Assembly (NCBI GenBank): GCA_024509875.1
Contig: JAMPIV010019091.1
Span: forward strand, 248,001 to 312,000
Direction: 5' to 3'
DNA from: Oreohelix idahoensis
Lineage: Eukaryota; Mollusca; Gastropoda; Stylommatophora; Oreohelicidae
Length of the DNA: 64,000 bases
Position numbers and translations under genes: made by a program. A model generated the notes under the pieces. It searched no databases. It was not told the origin of the DNA and was given only the letters and a program-made list of their open reading frames with translations. This document shows positions 1 through 8,977 of the stretch, one piece after another (position 1 is the stretch's first letter; the number at the start of each line of letters is the position of its first letter).

Positions 1-2132
1 TAAGGTGACAGGATATCGCCTTGTCTTACACCAGTGGTGGTCTTGAACTCTTCTGACTTATAGTTTGCTGTCCTCACATAATTTCTGCAAGACTTGTAGA
101 AGCTCTGTATAGCATGTATCAGAGGTGCTGGAATGTTCTTCCTTGCCAAACAGTCCCAAAGTTTGCTCCAGGGGACCCTGTCAAACGCCTTTTCCAGATC
201 TATGAAACAAAGATGGATCTCACTCTTGTACTCAAGGGCCTTTTCACTCAGCTGCCTGAGTGTGAAGATTAGGTCTTGAGTACTTCGGTTTGCTCGGAAT
301 CCGCACTGGGCTTCATCCAATTGTGGCTCAGCTAGGCATTGGAGTCTCTGCTCTAGGATTCTAGAGTAGATTTTACCAGGGACACTGAGAAGGGATATGC
401 CTCTGTGGTTTCCACATTGTCGATTGTCACCCTTTTTGAAAATCGGTGTTATGATGGCAATCTCCCAATCCTTTGGTATGGCCTTGTTGCACCATGCTGC
501 TTGTAGGACCCTTAGGAGTAATAGGTCGCCTGATGCTCCCATGTACTTAACCATTTCTGGTGTTATACCATCATGCCCTGCTGCTTTGCCCATCTTGATT
601 TTCTCCAGTGCTGCCTTCAGTTCTTCCATCTTTATGTCATCTTCATCACCATTTGTATCCTCTTCTGTGCTAGTGGTTATCATTTCTGATGCTCTACCTT
701 GCTCACCATCAAGGAGTTCTGAGAAATATTCTTTCCATCTTTCCATTACTTCCTTCGGGGCAGTAAGCAATTTGCCTTGCTTGTCCTTTATAAATTTAAG
801 AGGACATTGTTTTTCCTTCCTCATGTTCTTTAGGGTCTTATAGAACAATTTCTGGTTTTCTTGCGCATCCTTTTCTAGCTTTTCTCCAAATTCTTCCCAG
901 GACTTCTGTTTTGCTGCTAGCACCTTGTTCTTTGCTTCTGTTCTGAGTATCACATATTCTCTATATTTCTCTATTTGTCCTGCTGTGTTTTTAGCTCCCA
1001 AGTATTGTTTCCATGCCATTTTCTTCTCTCTTATTTTCTCTTTGACTTCTTCTGTCCACCAAGGTGTCCTCTTTCTCTTGTTCCCAAGTCGGACTTCACC
1101 ACATGCTTCTGCAGCAGCTGTCTTTATGATGTCCTTGAATTTAAGCCACAGGGTTTCCAAGTCATCAGGTTGTTCTTCTGTGTTTCTCACCGCTGTAGCA
1201 ATAAGCCCCTGATATCTGGTCTTAATTTCTGGATCTTTCAGCTTGTAGGTCTTAATGCTCATTTCTTCCGTTCGTTTACTTGGTTTCTTGCGTGGTGCTG
1301 GGCAGTTCCTAGGCTGAGCAACTCTTTCAGTTGTTCTTTTAATTGTAAGCAGGTAGTGATCACTTCCAATCTCTGGCCCCCTCCAGACTCTAGCATCCCG
1401 GACATATTTGAATGAGCTCCTCCTAACAATGGCATAGTCGATCACTGACTTCTCATTCTTTGTTGGTTCACACCTAGTATATGCATGTATGCGCTTATGG
1501 GGGAACTTTGTGTTGGTAATGATCAGATTCTGCTCACTGCAGAATCTGAGGAGTCGCTTTCCATTGTCATTGAGAGTATCTTCTCCATATCTTCCGATAA
1601 CTCCACCCCATCTAGCATGGTCATTTCCAACTCTGGCATTGAAATCTCCGAGCATGATAATTTCATCTAGGCAGTCATCCACTGTCCTTTGAAGCAGCTC
1701 GAAGAATTCTTCCTTGACCTCTGCTCTCTCATCCTCATTTGGCCCATACACTATGACCAGGTTGACTATGGTTTCTCCTTCTTTTAGTTTTACAACCATA
1801 ATGCGCTCCGAGACAAAGTTCCATCCCTTGATACTATCTTTCTGGTTTTTGGCCACAATGCAACCCACGCCCCCTTTAGCTCTTTCAGATGTGGGTACAC
1901 CGCTGTATAGCAGAGTGTTGCCATCGAGATCCATGACTCCTTGTCCCTTTTTCTTTGTTTCGGTAATAGCCAGGATTTCTAGTTTTGCTTTCCTCATCTC
2001 TTCCATCAGCTCCTCTTCTTTCCCATTTATACTTCTTGTGTTCCATGTTCCATAAGTCGTAGTCCGTAGTCCGTTCCAGTTCGTCGCCTTTAAAATCAGT
2101 CCGGTTTTCTCTCTTATATTGCTTGTAATCAT
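1..2132 (-). CDS. LINE-A endonuclease-reverse transcriptase ORF, cut by window edge
   Basis: Read on the minus strand from the ATG at 2132, this frame is open for about 710 codons to the window edge, with no stop or frameshift that I could find. The N-terminal part is an AP-type endonuclease: TETK near residue 57, YGPN near 129, GDFNARVG near 162 and SDHYLL near 257. The RT part follows, with the conserved GKAAGHDGITPEM, FKKGDN, LLSVPGKIYSRI, LEKAFDRVPW and GVRQGDILSP blocks. The YADD catalytic box lies beyond position 1, so the protein is 3' incomplete here. The product would nick target DNA and reverse-transcribe its own RNA. The LINE clade is not fixed. It is the best-preserved LINE in the window; a decayed relative lies at 14573-19352. 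Confidence 0.9.
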   Translation of the reverse strand, partial: MITSNIREKTGLILKATNWNGLRTTTYGTWNTRSINGKEEELMEEMRKAKLEILAITETKKKGQGVMDLDGNTLLYSGVPTSERAKGGVGCIVAKNQKDSIKGWNFVSERIMVVKLKEGETIVNLVIVYGPNEDERAEVKEEFFELLQRTVDDCLDEIIMLGDFNARVGNDHARWGGVIGRYGEDTLNDNGKRLLRFCSEQNLIITNTKFPHKRIHAYTRCEPTKNEKSVIDYAIVRRSSFKYVRDARVWRGPEIGSDHYLLTIKRTTERVAQPRNCPAPRKKPSKRTEEMSIKTYKLKDPEIKTRYQGLIATAVRNTEEQPDDLETLWLKFKDIIKTAAAEACGEVRLGNKRKRTPWWTEEVKEKIREKKMAWKQYLGAKNTAGQIEKYREYVILRTEAKNKVLAAKQKSWEEFGEKLEKDAQENQKLFYKTLKNMRKEKQCPLKFIKDKQGKLLTAPKEVMERWKEYFSELLDGEQGRASEMITTSTEEDTNGDEDDIKMEELKAALEKIKMGKAAGHDGITPEMVKYMGASGDLLLLRVLQAAWCNKAIPKDWEIAIITPIFKKGDNRQCGNHRGISLLSVPGKIYSRILEQRLQCLAEPQLDEAQCGFRANRSTQDLIFTLRQLSEKALEYKSEIHLCFIDLEKAFDRVPWSKLWDCLARKNIPAPLIHAIQSFYKSCRNYVRTANYKSEEFKTTTGVRQGDILSP

Positions 2133-2258
2133 AGTTTTAGACAAACAGGTGATTGGCCTGTTGTGCCTTTGCATGGTGGAGGGGCTGCCTCCTTACGGCC
2201 TCCATGCAGGCCGCCCTCCTCCTTTTTCATCCGGGCTTGGGACCGGCATAGGCGGAGT
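2133..2258 (-). mobile_element. 5' leader of LINE-A
   Basis: This stretch upstream of the LINE-A ATG is shared with the copy beginning near 14573. Both carry a GGAGGGCGGC block and a CCGTAAGGAGGCAGCCCC block at matching spacing. That sets the 5' end of the homologous unit near 2258. No promoter motif is recognisable. Confidence 0.65.
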
Positions 2259-2653
2259 TAATTTTTAAAGACACTGTTATAAAAACAATATCAAGATTAG
2301 TACTACAACTCTTTTATACACTGTTGGGTTGAAGTGAGAATAGTGGGACATGTTCAACACAGCCTTAAAAAAGAATTCAGAGGCAGAGAAAAGGGGGGTG
2401 GAAATGATGCGCTGAGGGCCGTGTGATTGTCATTAGCCCAGATGTCTATTCTTAAGAATTTGATCACGAATTCATGATGGGCAAGTTTATTGTTCATTAT
2501 TTATAATGTAGCATATGATATTGTCTAGTGTTTATTTTTTGTTGATTTATTATGTATCAATAAGGTGGGAAAGGGGTAGGGTTAGGATTAATGTTAGGTA
2601 ACATCTTTGCTTATGTGTGTTCTAATTAAAACTGACAATGAAACTGCAAAAAA
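2259..2653. other. Unassigned AT-rich spacer
   Basis: No ORF with recognisable motifs and no repeat that I can match elsewhere in the window. Confidence 0.5.
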
Positions 2654-2689
2654 AAAACATGTGATGCAGTGTAGTAGGCCTATGTGTAG

Positions 2690-2872
2690 ATTAAACAAAT
2701 AAAGGGGGAAACCCGAGGCCTGCAAACAGTAAATATTACACACATACTGAGAATTAAAGAAGCAGAAAACTAGACAACAGAACAACAAGAGAAGTGAGTG
2801 GCTTACCGGAGAATTGAACCCAGGACCTTCTGAATGGCACCCCCACCTAGCTACAGAAGAGAATCCCACTAT
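2690..2872 (-). repeat. tRNA-derived SINE (family T), copy 1
   Basis: On the minus strand a tRNA-like head holds an A-box-like TAGCTAGGTGG and a B-box GGTTCAATTC (about 2812-2821), then TAAGCCACTCAC. The body ends in a 3' segment GTTTGCAGGCCTCGGGTTTC. The same body and tail recur at 12.5-13.4 kb and 49.0-49.4 kb, which marks this as a SINE and not a tRNA gene. It is the most diverged copy. Confidence 0.8.
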
Positions 2873-3126
2873 CCTTATGTTTGGAAGGTCCTGGGTTTAA
2901 ATTTAGAAATGCTAAACCTAACAAAATATTCTACAGGATTAGTTTTTGTGTTAGATGTAGCATTTCTAAATCTAAACCCAACTCTGATCCTAACCCCTAA
3001 CGATGCGGCTGACTTAACTCGCCGCGGGGTAGATATCGATTCGGGCGAAATGGAGGACACAGCCCACAGTGCTTCATTTCAACCAAAAAAGGGTAGGGGA
3101 TTGGAATCCTACACCTAACCCTGACG

Positions 3127-3369
3127 ATGTGGGCAATTTATTTGGATGGCACTGAAGAACACATCCAACTGTTCTTCATTCAACTCAGTGTTGTCTCAGG
3201 ATATGGTGATAAAAAACAGGAAGCGAAACCACGGGTAATTGAGGCATATAGACGAAAGAAAAGTCGAAGAGCAAAATTACAAAATCTGAAACTGGACCAA
3301 ATAGTAAAAAAAATCAGACAGAAAAATGATGAAGAAATGGATAAAGACACCGATAAAATAAACAGCTAA
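3127..3369 (+). CDS. Short basic ORF, unknown
   Basis: An 80-residue open frame, rich in Lys and Arg in its second half, where it looks helical and charged (RRKKSRRAKLQNLKLDQIVK). No family is recognised. It lies about 200 bases upstream of the hammerhead-like motif, so it could be the tail end of a decayed retroelement ORF, but this is inference. Confidence 0.2.
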   Translation: MWAIYLDGTEEHIQLFFIQLSVVSGYGDKKQEAKPRVIEAYRRKKSRRAKLQNLKLDQIVKKIRQKNDEEMDKDTDKINS

Positions 3370-3974
3370 CTGGGAGTAGAAAATAAATGAACTGGTAGGC
3401 CTACTGGACATTCAATCCGTCAGGGGCAACCCATTAAAAAAAGCTAGCGATTACAGAAATTATTAACTGTTAATTCTATAATAAATATTATTTTTGTCAC
3501 GTGTATGTTTCTCTTTTGTAATTTTTTATTTAAAGACGTTCTACATTTTTTATTTTTGTTTCCTGCTTGTTACTGTGGCTGACAAAGGGTAATCCCGAAA
3601 CGTCTGGTGTTTCTTGTGTTGTTTACTTATCTAGGCTACTACTTACAAGACACACTTGAATAATGCTACCTGTAGCTTACTACACACCTTCGAATTAAGC
3701 TACTTATAATTTACGCGGCTATAACTTATTATAGACAGTTTTTCTGTCTAAAAGTGGTATTTCAGGCATACTAAATGAATATTGGCAACTGAGCTCCAGT
3801 GTTACTTCTCAAACTTGACGCCATTTCATGAGACATCGGAAATAGCTGTTTATAAACAAATTGTGGCAAGAGGTGATACAAGTAGTGCTTTTTAACTTGC
3901 GTTAAGAGACCACTAAATTCTGTGATTTTTAGAACTACAAATAGAACTACACATTTTTTTTTTTAAGACAAAGT
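3370..3974. other. No gene apart from the hammerhead-like motif
   Basis: AT-rich sequence with no recognisable coding content. Confidence 0.5.
3570..3610 (+). ncRNA. Degenerate hammerhead-ribozyme-like core
   Basis: GGCTGACAAAGGG, a TAAT loop, then CCCGAAACGTC resembles the CUGANGA / stem II / GAAAC core found in Penelope-like and other retroelements. The short GGG/CCC stem II is present, but CTGACAA departs from the CTGANGA consensus, so activity is doubtful. Stems I and III were not verified. Confidence 0.3.
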
Positions 3975-4020
3975 ATCGCGTTCAACCTTTGATGGGTTAT
4001 AATTAGGATATATAGTGTAG
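3975..4020 (-). repeat. SINE-B 3' motif, copy 1
   Basis: Contains CGTTCAACC, then GGGTTATAATTAGGATATAT. The same pair of blocks recurs near 4445, 10950 and 42860, and in part near 21830. A T-run on its left (an A-tail on the minus strand) is consistent with a retroposed 3' end. Confidence 0.55.
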
Positions 4021-4098
4021 TAAATTAAAGATAATAAAATCTGATTTCAGATATCTAAATATAGTATCTTCTGTCCCCACCCCCCTTCCACTCAGTCC

Positions 4099-4506
4099 TT
4101 CTTCTTCTTCTTCCTCGTTCGCCCTGAAAAGGACGGTGGTTGCGTTGTGTCTGTTTACAATGTAGCTGTGATATCTGCACCTTTCGGTCGACACATCCGA
4201 CTTCTGCACGGCATTTTTTAGGACCGGGTTTGCCTTCCCATTGCTATCCGTGCTCGCTCAGCCAGCCTGCACTGCTGCAGACTGTTTCCAGGACCAATAC
4301 GTGGAGGTGGAGCACGGTCTTGACCAACTCTGGTTCGCTGGTCCTGACGCAGGCAGTCAAGCTATGAGTCGCTGACTGCGGTCTCTATTGCTGCGTCTTC
4401 TGTTGTTGTTGTTGTTTTCTTCTACTATGTTGCTGTGATACCCTGTTCAACCTGAAGTTTGGTTATAATTGGGGTATATAGGGTGTTAATGCTGCGTCTT
4501 CTGGTC
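4099..4506 (-). repeat. SINE-A, full-length copy 1, interrupted by a SINE-B fragment
   Basis: Flanked by an 11-bp TSD CCACTCAGTCC (4088-4098 and 4507-4517). It starts on the plus strand with CTTCTTCTTC, so the element lies on the minus strand with an (AAG)n tail. Without the nested insertion at 4403-4490 and its duplicated 13 bases it is about 307 bp, the same length as the copy at 41878-42184. No protein is coded. A tRNA-type promoter is not obvious. Confidence 0.85.
4403..4490 (-). repeat. SINE-B 3' fragment nested in SINE-A
   Basis: Flanked by the 13-bp repeat GCTGCGTCTTCTG (4390-4402 and 4491-4503). It carries an AAC-rich tail on the minus strand and the GGTTGAACAGGGTATCACAG and TATAACC blocks of SINE-B. 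The TSD shows that even this 88-bp piece was retroposed, 5' truncated, after SINE-A had inserted. Confidence 0.85.
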
Positions 4507-4542
4507 CCACTCAGTCCAAATATAGCAAATCAAATCAACCCC

Positions 4543-4546
<4 letters not shown>

Positions 4547-4591
<45 letters not shown>
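4547..4591. repeat. 45-base poly-C tract
   Basis: An uninterrupted run of C, followed by an A-rich stretch with (ACAA)n. The length may be unreliable. Confidence 0.9.
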
Positions 4592-4593
<2 letters not shown>

Positions 4594-5162
4594 ATAGACA
4601 AACAATTAAAATGAAAAAAAAAACAAACAAACAAACAAACAACAACAAAAAAGTAAAGTCTCTGATAACTGCCCAGTTGTTAAAAGGGGGTGAGAAAGTC
4701 CGGGATGACACCCAATGACTCAATCCACCAATTATCTGCCATCATCCACATGAGCACCCCATCAGACTACCCCTTATCCTCACACCATCATTGATCCTTA
4801 TATATTAATTTTATAGTCCGTTCGGAAATTCGTGCCCACAGAAAGCGTCAATTTTCTCCAAAACTGTTGTATGGACATGAATTTTTGCATGCAGTCTTAG
4901 ATTTTCCATGCAGTTAAGATTTTGCGATCATTACATCCACAGCTGTCGCGAACTTTGCAAAACGGCGATTTTCTTTGATCTTCTTGGAACATTTGCCTAA
5001 ATCTGCACGTAACATTAATTCTTACAGTAAATCACAACATTTGTGCGACAAGACGGTTCAAAGGCGTGTCCTAAATGTGTTATTGGTTGTTCACGTGATT
5101 TTGATACGAGGAATGATAATGAACCATGATAGCAGTAAATCATCAGGAAGCTATGATTACTG

Positions 5163-6016
5163 TGTAAACAGATGGATCCAAGGGAGAGGATGGCAAATTG
5201 GGGATAGGAATATATATTCCAATATGGAAAATGGCAAAAGAATATAGCATCACGGAAAATACATCCATTTTCACTGCAGAGATGGTGGCAATACTAAAAG
5301 CACTAGAAATATTCTCTAATAACCCTCCCAAAAAATTAACAGTTTTAACTGACTCTCTTTCAACAATTAAAGCACTTAGAAACTTACGAGAGTGTAGTAG
5401 ACCTGATATAGCAGAGGAAATTTTTCTGGCTACTACATACTTATATTCTAGAGGATGTTCAGTATTAATTGCTTGGATACCTTCACATGTTGGCATAGAA
5501 GGAAATGAAAAGGCAGATAAAGAAGCCAAGAAAGGTAGATCTGATAAAAATCTAATAAATGTAGGGATGAGTAAATCAGAAATTAAGAGCTTAATTAAAG
5601 ATTTAATAACAGATGAATGGAAAGCAGAGTGGGATAAAAATCTGAAAGGAAGACATGCATATAAGATGTTCAGGGCTCCAACAAGAAAATGTCAGATATC
5701 TAGGGAATTGAAAATTCCCAGTAATAAGAAACTTCTCAGACTACAGCTGGGAAAAGGCTATTTCAGAATAGAAGAACCTTACTGTGCAGGATGTCTTCAA
5801 GACAATAATATAGAACATTTCTTGTTAAAGTGTAAGAGGTATGACCAAATGAGAATACCAATATTGGATTATTTGCAGGCATCCAACTTACCTATAAATA
5901 TAGAGGAGGTGTTGAGAATAGACAGACCTAGGGAACTGCATAATATAGTCAAACAATATTTAACACGAACACATGTTAATATATAGTGGCTGGGAATGTG
6001 AAGGTCTGATGCTGTT
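5163..6016 (+). pseudogene. LINE-R RNase H and zinc-knuckle C-terminal fragment, copy 1
   Basis: Translates from TDGSKGEDG through AEMVAILKALE, LTDSLSTIKAL and WIPSHVGIEGNEKADKEAK, which together carry the acidic residues of RNase H type I. A C-terminal Cys/His module follows (CAGCLQ, then EHFLLKC). The frame stays open from 5198 to 5986. RNase H domains of this kind sit at the C-terminus of some LINE ORF2 proteins; the RT upstream is missing. A stop just before TDGS and the missing RT show it is dead. The Gypsy element at 6022 inserted in its 3' flank, which probably resumes at 10681. Confidence 0.85.
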
Positions 6017-6021
6017 CTTAC

Positions 6022-6204
6022 TGTAATGTTATGATGTATGTATATAAGCATTACCTCGTCATCTACACAAGCACACACATGTTTCAGAAGGCACTCAGTA
6101 AAAGCATGTTCAGTTTGTAGCCATGTTTATTTACAGGATGTCGTACATGTCAAGATTCGCATTATATTACAATGTGTGGTTTCGTATTTATGTATTATAT
6201 TACA
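6022..6204 (-). repeat. 3' LTR of Gypsy element 1
   Basis: Matches 10493-10675 base for base by eye, with terminal TGTAAT/ATTACA. Preceded on the plus strand by TSD CTTAC. Confidence 0.95.
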
Positions 6205-6218
6205 TCCCCCCTTTTTTG
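6205..6218 (-). promoter_or_regulatory. Polypurine tract of Gypsy element 1
   Basis: CAAAAAAGGGGGGA on the minus strand, directly before the 3' LTR: the usual plus-strand primer position. Confidence 0.85.
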
Positions 6219-6303
6219 AAAAAAAATGTGTGCAAACATTTCCAACGAAATGTTTCATGTGATAAAGGATAAGTATGTGTAATGCTCAGTGTGAGTATAT
6301 ATG

Positions 6304-8067
6304 TCACTGTCTGTATCGGCTGGGAGGTGTCACTGTACGGCCAGAACGAGTGGTGTAAAGTGCTGGTGGTTCTGCGGAAGTCCCTGGTTTAGCTTGAGTT
6401 GGTTGTGATTTCGGCCTTGGCGCTTGTTGGTTTTGTGGGGCACCAAGGTCTGGAGTTACTGCATTGTCTGTTGAAAGCATGGGAATTCTCTGTTCTGTTG
6501 TATTCTGTGGGATTTCTCTTATGTCCACTCTGTTTCGCCTCAGGAGGTTGCTGCTGCTGTCTGGTCTTAAAGTATAGCTCCTGGGTTCAGGGTTTCTGGA
6601 AATGATTGTTGCTTTTGACCATGTGTCATTGTTGTGGTTGTAGGTAGTCACATGCTGACCAGGATATAATGGTGGTAAGTCTTTAGCACATTTGTCATAG
6701 TTGGATTTCTGAACTTGCTGACGATGCTGAAGTTGATCATATGTGCTGTCTCTATGTTGTGGACGGAAGTGGACCTTAGATGGTAGGAGGTCTTTAATTC
6801 TTCTATCAAACATAAGTTCTGCTGGACTGTCGATCTTACTGTCTACCGGTGTTGTTCTCCATCTCAAGAGTGCTAGGTGTACATCCTCTGTTCTTGTTTT
6901 CTTCATGATTGACTTGATAGTTTGTATCTGTCTCTCAATGAAACCATTAGATTTAGGGTATCTAGGTGATGATGTTGTGTGTTTGATCTTCCAGTCCTTA
7001 GTGAAGTTTCTGTATGCTTGACCTGAGAAATGTGGACCGTTGTCTGATCTAATTTCATCTGGGATGCCAAACATGCTGCAATACTTCTTTGTAATGTCTG
7101 CAATAACAGCTGATGGTGAGGGTTGTGGAAGTTTCTCAATGATGGGAAATTTGCTGTAGTAATCAGCAATAATAAGATAGTCATTATTGTCGATTGAGAA
7201 AATATCAGTTCCTATAATGCTCCAAGGGCTCAATGGTATGTCTGATGGTATGAGAGGTTCTCTGCACTGCCTATTTGCATGTTCTTGGCAAATTGAACAG
7301 TTTTTACATAGTGTTTCTATGTCCTTGTTTATCTGTGGCCAGTAAACATCTTTCTTTGCTCTCAGTTGTGTCTTCACAATACCAAGGTGACTATTATGGA
7401 GCTGTTTAAGGATGATATCGCGTTGTGTTTCTGGTACAACAATGCGATCTCCTTTAAGGATCAGACCATCTTCGATGCTTAACTCGTCCCTCATCGAGTA
7501 GTATGGACGGATGTGTGTTGGAACTTCACTGATAGAGCTTGGCCATCCATGGTATATCAGTTCTTTGAGAGAGTTAAGGATAGGATCTCTCATTGTGTCT
7601 TCTCTGATGTGTTCAAGCCGATTATCGCTAAACTTGACAAAATCAACTTTGATGTTTGGGGTAAGATCTGCTGTCTTGTTGGGGTTTGGTAGTCTGCTGA
7701 GAGCATCTGCAAGACCTATATCATCTCCTGGGATATACTGAATATTAAAATCATAACCTTGTGTTTCCAATAACAGAGCTTGTAGTCGTGGTGGTGCTGA
7801 AGCTATTGGTTTTTTATGAATCATCTCAAGTGGCTTGTGATCTGAGAGAATTGTAAATGGGCGGTTGAAAAGAAATGTGTGGAAGCGTTTGATTCCAAAA
7901 CGTACAGCTAGCATTTCTCTTTCAATGTTTGCAAGTTTCTTTTCGCCAGAACTTAATGATTTGCTTGCGTAAGCTACAGGACGAAGTTCTTTGGCATAGT
8001 GTCCTTCAGGATTTTTGTCTGGTTGCAAAAGTGCTGCTCCTAGGCCTTTCAGACTGGAATCAACCAT
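6304..8067 (-). CDS. Gypsy 1 pol C-terminal part: RNase H and integrase
   Basis: A 587-residue open frame. RNase H comes first (VDSSLKGLGAALLQ, NIEREMLAV, LSDHKPLEM, GLADALSRLP, residues 1-130). The integrase zinc module follows (HNSHLG...CKNCSICQEH), then the catalytic core with D in GTDIF, D in SDNGPH and E in GFIERQ; the last two are separated by 35 residues, as expected. The C-terminus ends with TTRSGRTVTPPSRY, a basic tail seen in several animal Gypsy lineages. The protein degrades the RNA template and integrates cDNA. A stop codon just upstream separates it from the 8083-8361 part of pol. Confidence 0.93.
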   Translation of the reverse strand: MVDSSLKGLGAALLQPDKNPEGHYAKELRPVAYASKSLSSGEKKLANIEREMLAVRFGIKRFHTFLFNRPFTILSDHKPLEMIHKKPIASAPPRLQALLLETQGYDFNIQYIPGDDIGLADALSRLPNPNKTADLTPNIKVDFVKFSDNRLEHIREDTMRDPILNSLKELIYHGWPSSISEVPTHIRPYYSMRDELSIEDGLILKGDRIVVPETQRDIILKQLHNSHLGIVKTQLRAKKDVYWPQINKDIETLCKNCSICQEHANRQCREPLIPSDIPLSPWSIIGTDIFSIDNNDYLIIADYYSKFPIIEKLPQPSPSAVIADITKKYCSMFGIPDEIRSDNGPHFSGQAYRNFTKDWKIKHTTSSPRYPKSNGFIERQIQTIKSIMKKTRTEDVHLALLRWRTTPVDSKIDSPAELMFDRRIKDLLPSKVHFRPQHRDSTYDQLQHRQQVQKSNYDKCAKDLPPLYPGQHVTTYNHNNDTWSKATIISRNPEPRSYTLRPDSSSNLLRRNRVDIREIPQNTTEQRIPMLSTDNAVTPDLGAPQNQQAPRPKSQPTQAKPGTSAEPPALYTTRSGRTVTPPSRYRQ

Positions 8068-8082
8068 GAGAAAAGTGGGTGC

Positions 8083-8361
8083 TTACATGTCATAGTATTT
8101 CAAGCATGCATCAGATGATATGAGGGTCTTCAAGTGGTTGAATATGTGTTGGTAGTCTTCTGACCATTCATACGGAGTTTCATTCTGTAGTAGAGATCGC
8201 AAAGGTTCTGCAGCAGCTGACAAATTTGGTATGAATTGTGCTAGGAAATTGACAGCACCTAAGAATTGTTGCAGTTCCTTCTTTGTAGCTGGTGTTGGCA
8301 TGTCATGAATATCTTCAACCTTTTTAGGGTCTGGTTTTACACCATTCTGGGTGTACAGCAA
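8083..8361 (-). pseudogene. Gypsy 1 pol: RT thumb/connection segment
   Basis: Reads NGVKPDPKKVEDIHDMPTPA, LQQFLGAVNFLAQFIPNLS and YEWSEDYQHIFNHLK, the conserved thumb and connection that follow the RT palm. It ends in a TAA in frame with the RNase H ORF at 8067, so this is a single nonsense change. It joins the upstream RT by a one-base frame break in a run of A/T near 8366. Confidence 0.9.
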
Positions 8362-8977
8362 TCCAAAAAAATTGTATCTCCGTTGCCTTAATTGTACACT
8401 TTTTGCTGTTGAATGTTAGCCCATTGGCCTGTGCTACATGCATCAAGTTAATCAAGTTACGGTCGTGTTCTTGTTCTGACCTGCCGCAGACTACAATGTC
8501 ATCCGCAATAGCCACTGTACCAGAACATTGCTCAACAATGTTGTCAATCTTCTGTTGAAAGATGTCTTGTGATACATTCAAACCAAATGGGAGTCTCTTG
8601 AAACAATATCTGCCGAATGGTGTTCGAAAAGTTGTAAGGAGTTGACTTTCCTCTGCAATCTCAACACTCCAGTATCCGTGTACAGCATCTACTTTAGAAA
8701 AATATTTGGCATTGTGGAATCTGTGAGTTATCTCTTCCACTGTATGCATTTTGTGTGGACAGCGCTTTAGACTGTTGTTTAAGTGTTTTGGGTCAAGGCA
8801 AACCCGAAGAGAACCATCCTGCTTCAGAACGGTTGTGATACTACTACACCAATCAGAATGCTCTTCAACCTTTCTAATAACATCATTCTGCACCATCTTT
8901 TCTAGTTCTGTGGCAAGTTTCTGTTTAACATGTATAGGATACTTTCTAGGTGGGTCTATCTTTGGCTCAGCGTTGTC
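8324..8977 (-). pseudogene. Gypsy 1 pol: reverse transcriptase fingers/palm
   Basis: Contains VIRKVEEHSDWCSSITTVLK, LRVCLDPKHLN, KVDAVHGYWSVEI, FGRYCFKRLPFGLN and the catalytic IADDIVV (IADD where most have YxDD). An ATG-initiated open frame runs 8896-8324; upstream residues to about 8977 continue in the same frame. This RT frame is offset from gag-PR by one base in a T6 run near 8985. It copies the element RNA into DNA. Confidence 0.88.

Noticed and set aside
397..2055. Plus-strand open frames across 397-2055
   Set aside because: They are antisense shadows of the minus-strand LINE-A endonuclease/RT frame.
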